From Eudorina sp. 2006-703-Eu-15 (taxonomy: Eukaryota; Chlorophyta; Chlorophyceae; Chlamydomonadales; Volvocaceae): a DNA stretch of 64,000 nucleotides. How positions within the stretch are numbered: position 1 is the first letter of the stretch; each line of letters opens with the position of its first letter. Positions 1-11,800 of the stretch are shown piece after piece. The stretch is taken from contig BDSI01000047.1 in NCBI GenBank assembly GCA_003117195.1, forward strand, positions 62,001 to 126,000. The letters are read 5' to 3'. The translations under genes were made by a program, and so were the position numbers. The notes under the pieces were generated by a model. It saw nothing but the letters and a program-made list of their open reading frames with translations. It did not search any database and was not told where the DNA came from.

Positions 1-1683
1 TGGTAGCTGCAGACACGGCTCCGGTAGTGCCGGGCAGTCAGGAGGGCGTTTGGGGCTACCTTTCTGGTGTGCATCTGTCCAGGTGGGGTGTCACAGGTTG
101 CGGAGGTGAGGGGATAGCTGGATGCCGGTGCGCGATGTGAAGTGAGGGTGGGGTGGCGCGGGCGATGGCGGGACGTTGCGAGATGGTTGGCTGGGCAGGT
201 GGGTACGCGCGGCTGTCTGGTCCACTGTGTTGTCACCTGCGGCCGCTGCATCGACGCTGCAGTGTCACTTCATTGCCAGACCGGGGAGGGCAGGCCAGAT
301 GCGTTGGGCGAACCTGTGCCGCGCTGAAGTACGAGTACGGACGGAACACGAGACTGTTGCGATACCAAACAACTTGCTCATCTGATATTCTAATTACATG
401 GTCAGCAACGAGCGCAGAGGAGGTGCTGACCGGAAGGTTCAGTACGCTGTAGTGTACGTCAGTACGACAGTATTGCGCGTTGCGTTGCGGATTGGGCGTG
501 GCCGGGTGTGGCTCACTTGATCCGTGGCCCCGCAGACCTGGTGGGGTCGGAAAGGCGCAACTCGCGGGCCAAGCGTGCGCTGTTTACGCATCTCGTGAAA
601 TCTTGTGAAGCGCAGGTCCGGTCCACTGCCGGAATGTGGGGCACTGGGGCTGGTGTGGGCCGTGCTTGTCCGACGGGGCCCATCGCATGGGTTGTTATGG
701 TAGACCGTGTCGGTGATGTACTCCTTGACGTGGCGCCTGAGTTGCGGACCCACCAGTGGTGGGCCGATGGTGCGGCGAGCTGCTTTATGCGGGCAAGCTG
801 CCATGTTGGGATGTTGGGCTACGACAGGTCCAGGCAGGGCCGCCCGGTCTATCTACCTGTGGGGCTTACCACCTTACTACCTGTGCGGCATTGCTGTGTG
901 GGAGATGTCGTACTCGCCATACCTGTGCGGACCCTGCTTTCGGGCAATGACCTGACACGTGATATAAATCCCACGTGCCAGGTCTGTCGTTGGTAGCAAG
1001 CTAGACCTTGGCAGTGTTTCACAGTAAGGCGCAAAGACAGGACCTCGGTGTTGGTTGCTGATAACTGGTCATTCTCGGAGCGATGTGGCTGCAAACTGGT
1101 TGCACTGCACCGGCCGCGTCCATCTGACGGGCCATGGTACGAATGGACCCGTTCAGGGCTAACGTCATCTGCTTCATCCAGGCCGCTGTCGACCCGTTCC
1201 TCGCAGCGACAACTGATGTCCCCAGACCCCACCCGGTTGTCCATGACTACCGTCTTCCTGAGCCTCGCCACACGTAAGCAGCAGCAACAGCGGCAGCAGC
1301 AGCAGCAGTGCGGCCCGTTGCGGACACTCCCCCACGTCCCCTCCCTCCCGGGCCGAGACCCGAAACTGCCATCCACCTTCCCCCCCTTCAGACGCCCTGC
1401 GGGTTCGTCGTGACCTTGAATGGACGGACGGCGGATGGCGTTGATCACCACAGGTCCACAGCAGTCCCCCGTTTCGGCGCATTACGGCGCATTCTCCCCA
1501 GCCCGTCACAAATGTCCTGACGTGGGCGTTATTGCTAGGGGCTGTCCCTGGGATCATGCAGCTTCGTTCGAAAGCTTCAGTTATGACAAACAACGGTTTC
1601 GTACGGCGCATAATGACGACCATGTCTGCCAGCGGCATCTCCGTTGTCCTTGTAATCAGTCGCACTGATTGAACAATATAAAA
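1..1683. other. Gene-free stretch upstream of SDHAF2
   Basis: No gene can be supported here. The open frames on both strands are short and resemble no family I recognise. There is a small CAG-type triplet run near 1277-1310. The last part (about 1400-1683) should contain the SDHAF2 promoter and 5' leader, but no convincing TATA box or other element stands out. Confidence 0.5.
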
Positions 1684-2441
1684 ATGCTGCGCCGCGTTGC
1701 CGCTAGCTTTCATGATTCCGCGCTGTTGCCGCGCATAGCGACTGCTTGTAGCTTTCCCTCGACATCCTACGCAACGACCGCATCAAGCTCAACAGCTGAT
1801 GATGGGCAAGTCTCCGAGGAGCGCCGGCGCGGGGTGCGTCAACTGGCAACGTTCTCGGAATTGCGGTTGCGACGGACAGAAGGCAAACTTCAAAAATTCT
1901 GCAAAAATACTAACAGATGGTAAACAAGCTTTTATATCGGAGCAAGCAGCGAGGCTTTCTTGAGCTGGACCTTCTCATGGGGCTGTGGGCTGAGAACAAT
2001 ATCCCCAAAATGAGCACGTCACAGCTTAACGAAATGACGCTTGTCCTTGATGAGGTAAGAAAAATGATCCAGTCTAAGAACAATGACAATTCCATGCGTG
2101 ACCGCAGTCGTCGTGATTTCCACGGCAGGAGAATCCAGACCTCTTCAAGTGGCTCACAGGCCAACAGCAACCACCGGAGCGGATGATCAAGAACACAGTG
2201 TTCGAGGTAGGGGCGTTGCGCAAAACGGCGTTTTAGATTAGGAGTCAAGTACTCCGCAGCTGTGGTGTGACGCTTGTTCGCAGCAGCGCTGAATACTGTG
2301 ATGTCACTGGCTGGACAGGCCATTCGAGGACACGTGGTGCAGCAGCTCCAGGAATCTGCGCCGGCCACGACGCGCGCGGCCTCAGGGCGCGACTGGGTGC
2401 GAGGTTGGGACGACAGCTGGAGGTGGGCCTTTCTGCGCTAG
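1684..2441 (+). CDS. SDHAF2: Succinate dehydrogenase assembly factor 2 (SdhE/SDHAF2 family), mitochondrial
   Basis: Four exons read in phase: 1684-1833, 1917-2054, 2129-2206 and 2319-2441, giving about 162 residues. Exon 1 encodes an Arg/Ser/Ala-rich leader (MLRRVAASF...) typical of a mitochondrial presequence. Exon 2 carries the family core: a KLLYRSKQRGFLELD stretch containing the RGxxE motif needed for covalent FAD attachment to the flavoprotein subunit SDHA, then LMGLWAE. Exon 3 gives the conserved ENPDLFKWLTGQ segment. Exon 4 ends in GWDDSW, as in plant homologues. All introns are GT-AG and phase 0. The ATG at 1684 follows an A-rich context; a TTG 15 bases earlier is in frame but is not a plausible start. 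In known members the protein acts in the matrix on complex II. The REV1 gene follows on the same strand after about 390 bases. Confidence 0.92.
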
Positions 2442-2780
2442 TACCTTGCACTGGGAAGCCTGTGCAACTTGTCCGCGAAGACTCTCGAATGTGCTGCGAC
2501 TGAAGCCCACATATTGTATGATGCCCTTGCAGGGGAGCCAATCAAAACGCTGGCGAGGCGCAGCCAAAGCGACAGTAGTCTGCTGTGCCAGCGGAAAGTT
2601 GTACGGCATCGCATGCATCGCATCCAAGCACTGTACTGTGTGCTATGATGTGGATAGTTTTCCAGCCTGGTATGAGAGCATGTGATAAGTTGAAAGTACC
2701 GTTGTCAACGTTGCACATGGTACGTTGGTACCCTTAATTCAGAACTCCCGGCTTTGAAATCAGCTTTGAACTCAAGATGC

Positions 2781-2785
2781 TGTAA
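2781..2785 (+). terminator. TGTAA polyadenylation signal, probably of SDHAF2
   Basis: TGTAA is the usual volvocine polyadenylation signal. This copy lies 340 bases after the SDHAF2 stop and 45 bases before the REV1 start codon, so the two genes are packed closely. Assignment rests on position only. Confidence 0.45.
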
Positions 2786-2829
2786 TATTATTGGCTGAGT
2801 TTCATCATATAAGAAATACTGTAAACAGG

Positions 2830-5800
2830 ATGGCTGATCCTAGAGCTCGTTTGGAGAAGACAGACGGGACCTCGGAAGCAGGACCTGGTCCCCACGATGG
2901 AAAGAAAAAACGCGATGGAAAACCTGCGGAGGAGTCTATGCACCACGATGGCAGCTTCGGGAAATACATGCAGCTGAAGGTGGTGAAACTCCGAGAACAG
3001 TTCGATGCACAGCAGCTGCAGACCGCGGCCACCAAGTCGGACATCTTCCGTGGCGTCTCTATTCATGTAAACGGTTTTACTAGGCCTTCTCATGCGGTAA
3101 GCAGCGTTTCCCCGGCGCCTGCGCCTAGGGGGTTCTTCACTGTGTCACTGGCTGGCCACCCTGGTCTCCTGGTCTGTCATTCAGCGGTGTCCATGCCATG
3201 CGAGGAAGCGTCCGATACCGACGCACACTTGGGGGCGGGTCACGGCCTACAGGAGGCGTTGACACGCAGAAATTTCCACCCCAGCGGATCTGGATACGTG
3301 ACCCTCGAGCGAAGTTCGAGTTGAACAGACCCGCTCCGCCGGGATCCCTCTTCCCAAACAGGAGCTCAAGCAGCTTATGGCTCTGCACGGAGGTCGCTTC
3401 GAGAACTACCTCTACCGCGACAGCGTCACCCATGTCATCTGCAGCAACCTGCCTGACACCAAGATCAAGCAGCTGGCGCATGAAAAGCGAGTTTCGCGGT
3501 CGGGGCACACAGTGGGCGGTACAGCGGCGGCAGCCGGTTGGCAGCGACAGGAGCGATATCTTGCCTCCGCCCGTTGGGTTTCAGGGTTTCAGCGTGACGC
3601 GCGCCGGGTTCTGGATCCCCTTGCCGGTTGGTTAGCTTCTTGCTTGGCCGACGGTGCACGGTGGCGGGAAAAGAGTTCGGTTGGGTTTGGGGTGATAGGG
3701 CCGGCCCAACCACCTCGCTCGAGGGGGAGCGGCTCCCCGTGTTGCAACGGACCGGCATTTACCGCTGCAGCCAGTTTGTAGCCCAGCCCGTATGTCGACG
3801 ACCTCGCGACCACCTCCCCAGCAGCCAGCCCGCACCTGCCTGTGCTCCCCTCTTCTTTGCCGACCGACCAGCTAGCTCGTGATCGTGGCCTCTTCCCCCG
3901 GCACCACCGTTCCCAGCGCGGTTGTATGGCGAACCAACCCGCGGCGCACCGCCCTCCGTCCCGTTCAGGAAGCCCATCCCGATCGTACGGCCCGAGTGGG
4001 TGGTGGCCTCCATCAGCGCCGGGCGCCTGCTGCCGGTAAGGAGGGCCTTGGAGGCGACATCGACGAATGGTTTGCTCTCCTCCTGGTTTGCTCTCCCCCG
4101 GGAGAGGAGGGGCATGTCCGTCTGGGGGATGTGTGTCCACGCATGTCCACAGTCGTGGGGGATCATCACCTGATTCGTTGATTGGTCGTCGATGCAGCCA
4201 TGGCCACACCACTACCTCAACCCCATCCGCACCCATCGGCCCCCCCACCCACCCGCTCAGATCTCGGACTTCCAACTGGAGCCGCTATCCGCCGCGCACC
4301 CCAACCAGCGTCGCTTGTTCGACTTCAAACGCCACGCAGCACCTCAGCTGCCGCCCGAGGAGTTGTACCCGGTGCTGCAGCAGCAACAGCAACAGCAAAA
4401 CCAGGAGCAGGATCAGCAGCAGGAGGCCGGGCAGCAAGAGGAGCAGCAGGAGCGGCAGCGGGGCCGGTGGGGGAAGCAAGGTGGCCCAGCAGACGTCGCG
4501 CCGACGGGCAGCCGTGGCGAGGGCCAGCCTGCCAAGCGATTGCGCACCGACATCGGGCAGGGCGATTATCCGATTCTGGCAGAGGACCAATGGGAGGACG
4601 AGGAGGAGGAGGAGGAGGACGAGCGGCAGCAGCAGCAGGAGGAGGAGGCTGGCCTGGAAATATGGCAGTCGCATGACTGGCCGCCACATTTGCAACCACA
4701 GCAGCAACAGCAACGGCACCCTGCAAAGCAGCAGCAACCGCCATGTGACCCACAGCAGCGCCACCAGGCCGAACAGCACCGACTACTAGCGAACCACGGG
4801 TCATCGACCGCGAGGCCGGCTCATCAGCAAGTGCAAATGCTGCCGCCCGGCGGGCTCGGGACGGGCCCAGGCCCTCCCGCCGTCCGTGCCTCTCCCAGCG
4901 CACACTCCGGACCTGCCGCCCGCAGTCCATCACCCGGTAGGTACCGAACCAACATCCTAACCCGATTCAATCCCAAGCTTGCCCTAGGAAGTGATGCAGT
5001 CTCCTGTGCAGCTGGCGGCGGATCTGCATCGCCGCCACCGGGTGCGTGGGCCGCCTTTCCGAAGCCGGACTCTGGGGAGCCGTGTCAACCCTGTCAACAA
5101 CTTGTAGTAACCAATAGTAATAGTAACCAACAAACGCTGTTGACCCTTTGGATGTCAACTCTTTGGGTTCCGATGCGTACCCGGCGCCAGACCTCAGTCG
5201 CGGGCCTGCCGCCGCCGCTGCCGCAGCAGCAGCAGCAGGCGCAGGCCCCAGCGCAGGGCCGGGGCGCCCAGCCGGGCTCGGGGCGCCCGCGGCCGTGGCA
5301 GCGGCCCCTCAATATACCTCGGCACAGGGCCCTGAGCCCGGACCTGGCGCGGCTGCGGCAGCTGGTGGTGGTGCGGGTGGCGCACTCGCTGGTGGACCTG
5401 CGGCGCTTGCGGGTGCTCCGGGGCCGGGCCCAGGGCCGGGACCTGGGCCCCCCGGCAGTCCGCAGGCGGCTCAAGCGCTGGCTGCGGAGCTCCGGGCGGC
5501 GAGCGACCTGGCGCGAGGGCCCCCCAGGTGGGAGGTGGGAGCTAAGCGGGGTAGGATGGAGGGTTCAGGGGTTTTCGATAAAAGACAAAGGGGAGGGGAG
5601 GGGGGAGCAGGCGCACGGAGGGGCAAACCCTCCCAGTGCCCGGGCTCGACCCGCGGCCGGGGCCGAGGCTGAGGTCGGGTCGTTGTCGCCGTTACTGGTC
5701 GTGTGCTTGGCTTTTGACCGGCGTGGACCGGGGCCTCTTGGGCCTTACATGGCGCAACACGCCTGCCGGAGAGGGGCGAGAACGTGAGACGGAGTGGGGT

Positions 5801-8800
5801 GGGGTAGAATGGGATATAAAACATTGGATGGGGTGGGGCGTTGCGCCCGCCGTTCCCATCGCCCTGCTGCTGCGCCCATGGAAACCGCTGCCTTGATGGC
5901 GACTGCGGGCGCAGGTCCACCCGCAACGACCCGCGGTTCATGGAGACGTTCTTCCGCGCCTCCCGGCTGCACTTCATCGGCACATGGAAGAGTCGCATCG
6001 AGGCGCTCATGGCGGAGGTGGAGGCGGGGGCGCCCAACCCGGCGCCGTACGCCAAGGGTGGGTACGGGTAAGGGCGGCCCGCAGAAGGGCGGCGGGTACG
6101 GGTAGGATGCATGGGACCCGCACGTGGTGACAAGCGGCGCGGCAGGCTTCAGATTCAAACTCCCACAAGGCACACTCGTCCAAAGGGTGCCAGCATTCCT
6201 GGCCCCGGGTGCGATTTGGTTTTGCGGCCCAGCCCAACCCCGCGCGTCAACGCAGCCAATGACATCGTCGGCATCCAACCGCTGCCCCTCCCCTCCCCTC
6301 CCCTCCCCTCCCCTCCCTCCCCTCCCCTCCCCTCCCCTCCCCTCCCCTCCCCTCCCCTCCCCTCCCTCCCCTCCCCTCCCCTCCCCTCCCCTCCCCTCCC
6401 TCCCCTCCCCTCCCCTCCCTCCCCTCCCCTCCCCTCCCCTCCCCTCCCCTCCCCTCCCTCCCCTCCCCTCCCCTCCCCTCCCCTCCCCTCCCTCCCCTCC
6501 CCTCCCCTCCCCTCCCCTCCCCTCCCCTCCCCTCCCCTCCCCTCCCCGCCTCACTCCCGGCTTCCTTACCACTCCCAGGCACGGAGCGAGTGGTCATGCA
6601 CGTGGACATGGACTGCTTCTTCGCGAGCGCGGCGGTGGTGGGACGGCCCGACCTGGCAGGCAGGCCGCTGGCGGTGAGCCACTCCAACAGCAGTCGGGGC
6701 ACTGCGGAGGTGTCGTCGGCCAACTACCTGGTGCGGCGGGGCGCTGGGGATACTAGATGGCGGGTGGCGGCCGTGGAGGGGCTTGGTGCTCGAGGGAAGG
6801 TACACGGAGGGTTAAGGCTTAAGGGACAATTACGGGGTTGGAGGGGGGCTGGAAGAGGGTGAAACACAAACTCTACCCATGACCCGATGGTGCCGCCCTG
6901 TCTTCGGCATTGACACCATCGCAACACCTGTCCGTTGGCGTCCCCCCTTCACCCGGCCGCCCCATTCCGCTCGGGGGGTGCAGGCCCGCGCGTGTGGAGT
7001 GCGGGCCGACATGTTCATCGCGGAGGCCAAACGCCGCTGCCCCGACCTCGTGGTGGTGCCGTATGAGTTTGAAAAGTACCAGGAGATATCGGAGAAGGTA
7101 AGGTAGCGGGGTACGGGGAAGGAGGGGAATGTGGAAGCAGGGGACAGCAACGGTGGTACGGCAGGGTATGCTCAACATCGCAAAGATAAACGGAGTCGCG
7201 AAATTCCAGTGTGTGGTGAGGAGTCTACGGCTGTCACCGATGACCCATGGGGTCCACTGTAACACCACTAATAAGACAAGGCAGGGCACGGCAGCGCACT
7301 CCGGTGCTGGTATGCGGACCCGTAAGTTATCTGAAACCTGCAGTGTGACAAGCGAGCCGCAGCCAGAGCGGTGTCGTTTTTGCACGTCGGCTGTTGGTGG
7401 ATGTGCTGAGGCCGGGCCCTACTTCTCACAGATGCCAGCAGGCGAGGGTCCCTAGGGTAGTCCTCACAACTCCTGTCCCCTCGTGCGGCACGTCCGCTAC
7501 TTCCCTTCCCCCCTTGTCCCGCAATGCATACCAGGTGTACCGTATCCTGATGTCGTACACCTCTGTCGTACAGCCCGTCTCCTGCGACGAGGCCTACCTG
7601 GACATCACCGGCCTGGACCCCGACCCCGAGCGCCTGGCCACTCGGCTGCGGGCCGACATCCAGGCCACAACTCAGTGCACCGCCAGTGCGGGCATAGGGC
7701 CCAACATACTGGTGGCCAAGCTGGCGACCAAGCGGGCCAAGCCCAACGGACAGTTCCGGGTGACCCGCGGGTCGGTCATGGAGTTCCTGGGCGACCTCAA
7801 CGTCGAAGAGCTGCCCGGTGGGTGGGTGGGTGGGTGGGTGGGGTGCGGTGGCAGGGCCAGGAGGCATGGAAGGGCGCATTGCCCGTACGTGATAAGGCAG
7901 GGGAGGCCGGCACTTCCTCGGCCCCACCCTGTCCGAGCCCCTGTCCTAGCCCCTATCAATCATTACCCGGCCCCCTTCCCCCGGCATCCTCTTGGTCGCC
8001 GCCCCCTTTCCCCGTCCTTTCACCCTGGGCTGCCCATCGCCCGGCCCGACGCCACCCGTCACGACCGACCGCGGTCCTACTCACTCCGGCCTGTCCTTCG
8101 TCCATACTTTCCCGCCTTCTTGTCCTTCCCTGACCCCCTCCCACCCGGCCCTCCAGGTGTGGGCTGGTCCCTGGCCTCCAAGCTGGGGGACCTGGGCGTC
8201 ACCACCGTACGGCAGGTTTGGTCCATCTCCCGTACACTGCTTCAGAAGCAGCTGGGCGCCAAGGTGGGGGCGGACCTGTGGGCGCACGCGCACGGCCAGG
8301 ACGACCGAAAGGTGGAGCCGCCCAAGGTGGGGGTGGCGGAGGGCTGGGGTCGGCAGTCGGGGCTGGGGGCTGGGGCCGGGAGTTGGGGCTGGGAGTCGGC
8401 TGGGAGTTGAGGGTTGCCGGTATGCAGGAACGGAGGGGCTGGAGACCCAACCCAAGGGGGGCCGCTCGCAACCGCCGCCGAGGCACCTCTTGCAGTCCCT
8501 TGCAGCACATACTGTTCCGACATGTCACCCATCACCCTTTGCCCGATTGGCTAGGGACCTGGACGGAGCCCCGCCCACGCGCCGTCCCCTCCGCCATGCT
8601 CCTCCCCACCCTTACCGCCCCTCCCCGGCCCCCCCCAGGCCCGCAAGTCAGTGGGCGCGGAGGTCAACTACGGCATCCGCTTCGAGGCGGACGCCGCGGG
8701 CCAGGCGGAGGCGGAGCGCTTCGTGGGGGACCTGGCGGGCGAGGTGGCAGCGAGGCTCAAGGCCGCAGGTGGGAGGGGGAGCGGTCTAGGGGACTGGGGG

Positions 8801-11800
8801 TACGGGGGCTGTATTGAAAAGACCCAAACCCAGAAACGACCGCGGGCGCGCCAAGCATACTTAATATTTGAAGTGATGGAGTACCTGCATGGCAGTGGGT
8901 ACGGGGGCGCCGCGGACAGATCGGGACATCGGGGGGAGGAGCCCAGGGGCCGAATGCCCTTGCTGCGACCACCTCCAGCACCACCATATGGATTCTGTGG
9001 CCCTTGCCGCTTTCCTGCAACGCCTTGGCCGTACCCCTCGTTTGTCACACCTTCCTAGTCCTCCCTGCCCTCCCACCCCCGCTGTGTTGCCCCTCCTCCT
9101 GGGTACCACCTGGTCAGGTGTCAGGGGCCGGTCCCTGGTCCTCAAGGTGAAGCGGCGCCAGGCGGGGGCGCCCGAGCCAGCCAAGTTCATGGGGCACGGC
9201 GCCTGCGATAACATCTCTCGGTGAGCAGCACACAGCACACAGCGCACAGAGGGCACAGTGCATACAGTAGACAGCATGGCGTCGCGCGGCTTGCCATGGC
9301 ACGCCACGGCATGCAGGGGCTGCCGTTGTCGGCCGCGGATGGGGCGGCGGCGCTTGGGACTTGGGCGGGGTTGGGGGCGCTCCTAGGCGGCGGCGCCTTT
9401 TGAAGGAAGCTGTGGCCCTCCGCGACCCTCTCTCCCCCTCCCACACCATCCGTTCCCTCCCCCTCAGCACCGTGACGCTGAGCCGCTTCACGGACGACGC
9501 CGCTGACCTGCGCCGCGAGGCCGTGGGGCTGCTCCGGGCGCTGGCCATCCCGCCCGAGGAGCTGCGCGGCCTGGGCATCACCGTGGCCAAGCTGGACAAC
9601 GACCCCGCCAGCCACACCACACGACCCTCCGCGGCGGCCCCCGCCAAGCTGCAGGTGCGGCCCCAGGACCCACCCGGGCAGGCAGTTCTCCCTCCTCCTC
9701 CTCCTCCTCCTCCTCCTCCTCGTCCTGCTCCTTCTGGTCGTCCTACTCGCACACCTAGGCGAACTGTGGGCCCCACGGGTACCTTGTTCAGGCCACGTTC
9801 AGACTCCGTTCTCAATTCGCATCAACGTGACTCATCTAGGGTTCTGTGGCTGTGACTGTGTGGCTGTGCCGTGGGCCGAACGTCGTCGCGCAGGCGCCCC
9901 GCCGCACCACCTTCGATGCTTCCAAACCGCCGCCTTGGGCGGCCTACTTTCAGCGCAAGGCCCAACAGCCGCCGCAGCAGCAGCAGCAGCCGCAGCCCGA
10001 AGACCCCCCACCGCAGGCCCCCCAGGGCGACGCCGGACAGGCAAGTCCACTCGCTCCAGGGGAGGCGGAGGTCCGCGCCGCGGCAGCGCAGGGCAGTGCA
10101 GCAGGCTTGCCCGCGCCGGCGGCCCACGCCGTCTCGCCTTCCCTGGACCTCACCACGCCCACCAAGTCCCACCCCAACCCCCTCCTCCCACGTCCGGGTG
10201 ATGCATCAGCTGTTGCCGATGCCGGCAGACCAGGGCCAACGTCCGGGGTCGGGACCGGGGTCGAGGCTGGAGCGGGGCCCTCGAGAGGGTCGCCCGGGGC
10301 CGGGCCCGGGAGGGCAGCGTCCAAGTCGCCGCCGGCGCAAGGGGTGGTGGACGTGCCCAGCTGGTACGCCTCACTGTACAACGAGTGGTCGCCGGTGTCA
10401 GTGTGGGACCGGCAACGGCAGCAGCAACAGCAGGCGGGGCAGCGGCAGCCACAGCAGCAGCGGCTGCGACTTCCCCCGGGACGGCCGCGACCTCCTCCAC
10501 TGGCGGACGAGGAGGAGGAGGAGGCGGGTGAGGGTGAGGCGGAGCGCCTGGACACCGCAGCGGCGGGGAAGCGGTCGACGCCTCCTCTGCCCGGGGGCGC
10601 AGGCCCTGCTGCTGCTGCTGCTGGTGGTGCTGCTGCTGCTGCTGGTGCTGCTGCTGCTGCTGCTGGTGCTGGTGCTGGTGCTGGTGCTGGTGCTGTTGCT
10701 GCTGCTGCTGGTGCTGCTGCCAGTGGTAGTACTGCTGTCCCCCAGGGGGCAATCGTCCCGATGGGCCAGGAAGGAGTGGGAGAGGGGGATGGGGAGGCTA
10801 ACGGGGAGGGTTGCGGCCGGCCGCCGGCGAGGGCAGACGCGGCGGCAGCCGTGGCGGCGGTGGCGCTGGCGGGCCCTCCACCCGGCACCCGAGCTCGGCC
10901 CCGAGGACCCCGACTCCACCCGGTCTTCGCGGCCCTGCTGTCATCGCAGCCCCAGACCAGTTCTCCGGCAGTGACCGTGGAGGATGCGGTTACGGTCGGA
11001 CCCAACGAGGGAACCAATGCGAGCAACACCAGGGGCAACGCCACGGGTGTGGCAATGGCAAGTCGTGGCGCTGGCGGGGAAGCAGCGCCATCGCGGGAGG
11101 GTCAGGCAGCGGCCGCACATGCGGCGGTGGTGGCGAGAGGAGTTCAGCCTTTGTCGGCGGTATCGGCGGCGGCGGGGCTATTCGTCCGTGGTGGCGGTGT
11201 CTTTGTGCCGCCGCCGCCGCAGGCTTCCCGGGGCGAGGCGGCCATTGATGGTTTCGGCGCCGAGACCCGGGCCCGGCCACTCCAGACGACCATGGGTCCG
11301 CCCGCTCAGGGAGCCAAGCCGGCGGCGTCGGGAAGCAACGGAGGCGCCGCCGCCATCGCCGCCGGTCCCGCGGCAGCGCGGCAGGCGGCGCGGCAGCGTG
11401 CGGCAGCTCCCGCCATGTCCACCGCCTCTGCAGCCGAGGTGTCGGCCATGAGCCGCGGCGGGCCGCAGGGTGTCGAGTCCATCGACCTGTCCGTCAACGT
11501 CGGGGAGGAAAGCGAAAATGAAGGGGGTGGCGGCTGTGGTGGCAAGACTGCTGTTGCTGCTGCTGCTGCTGCCGGCGATGACGGCGGCGACGTCAGCGAC
11601 TATGAGCTTATTGAGACATTGGAGGAAGGCGCTGAGACCGCGGACGCCGCGTCGCCCGGCAGGGTCAGGGCCGCGGCGGGTGCGGTGGCGGCGGCGGCCC
11701 CCCGGGGTGGCGTCCCGGCACCGCCCGCCCGGCCAGCGCACTCCGAAACCACCACGGCAGGGGCACCGGCTGTGAGTACCTCGGCGGCGGCGTCCGGCAG

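Noticed and set aside
439..1000. Overlapping open frames on both strands upstream of SDHAF2
   Set aside because: No family resemblance, no splice or start context, and composition typical of random GC-rich sequence.
7205..7260. Dispersed repeat shared with 59950-60000 (AGTGTGTGGTGAGGAG followed by similar sequence)
   Set aside because: Similarity covers only about 45 bases and is not flanked by further matching sequence; it is too short to call a repeat family from two sites.
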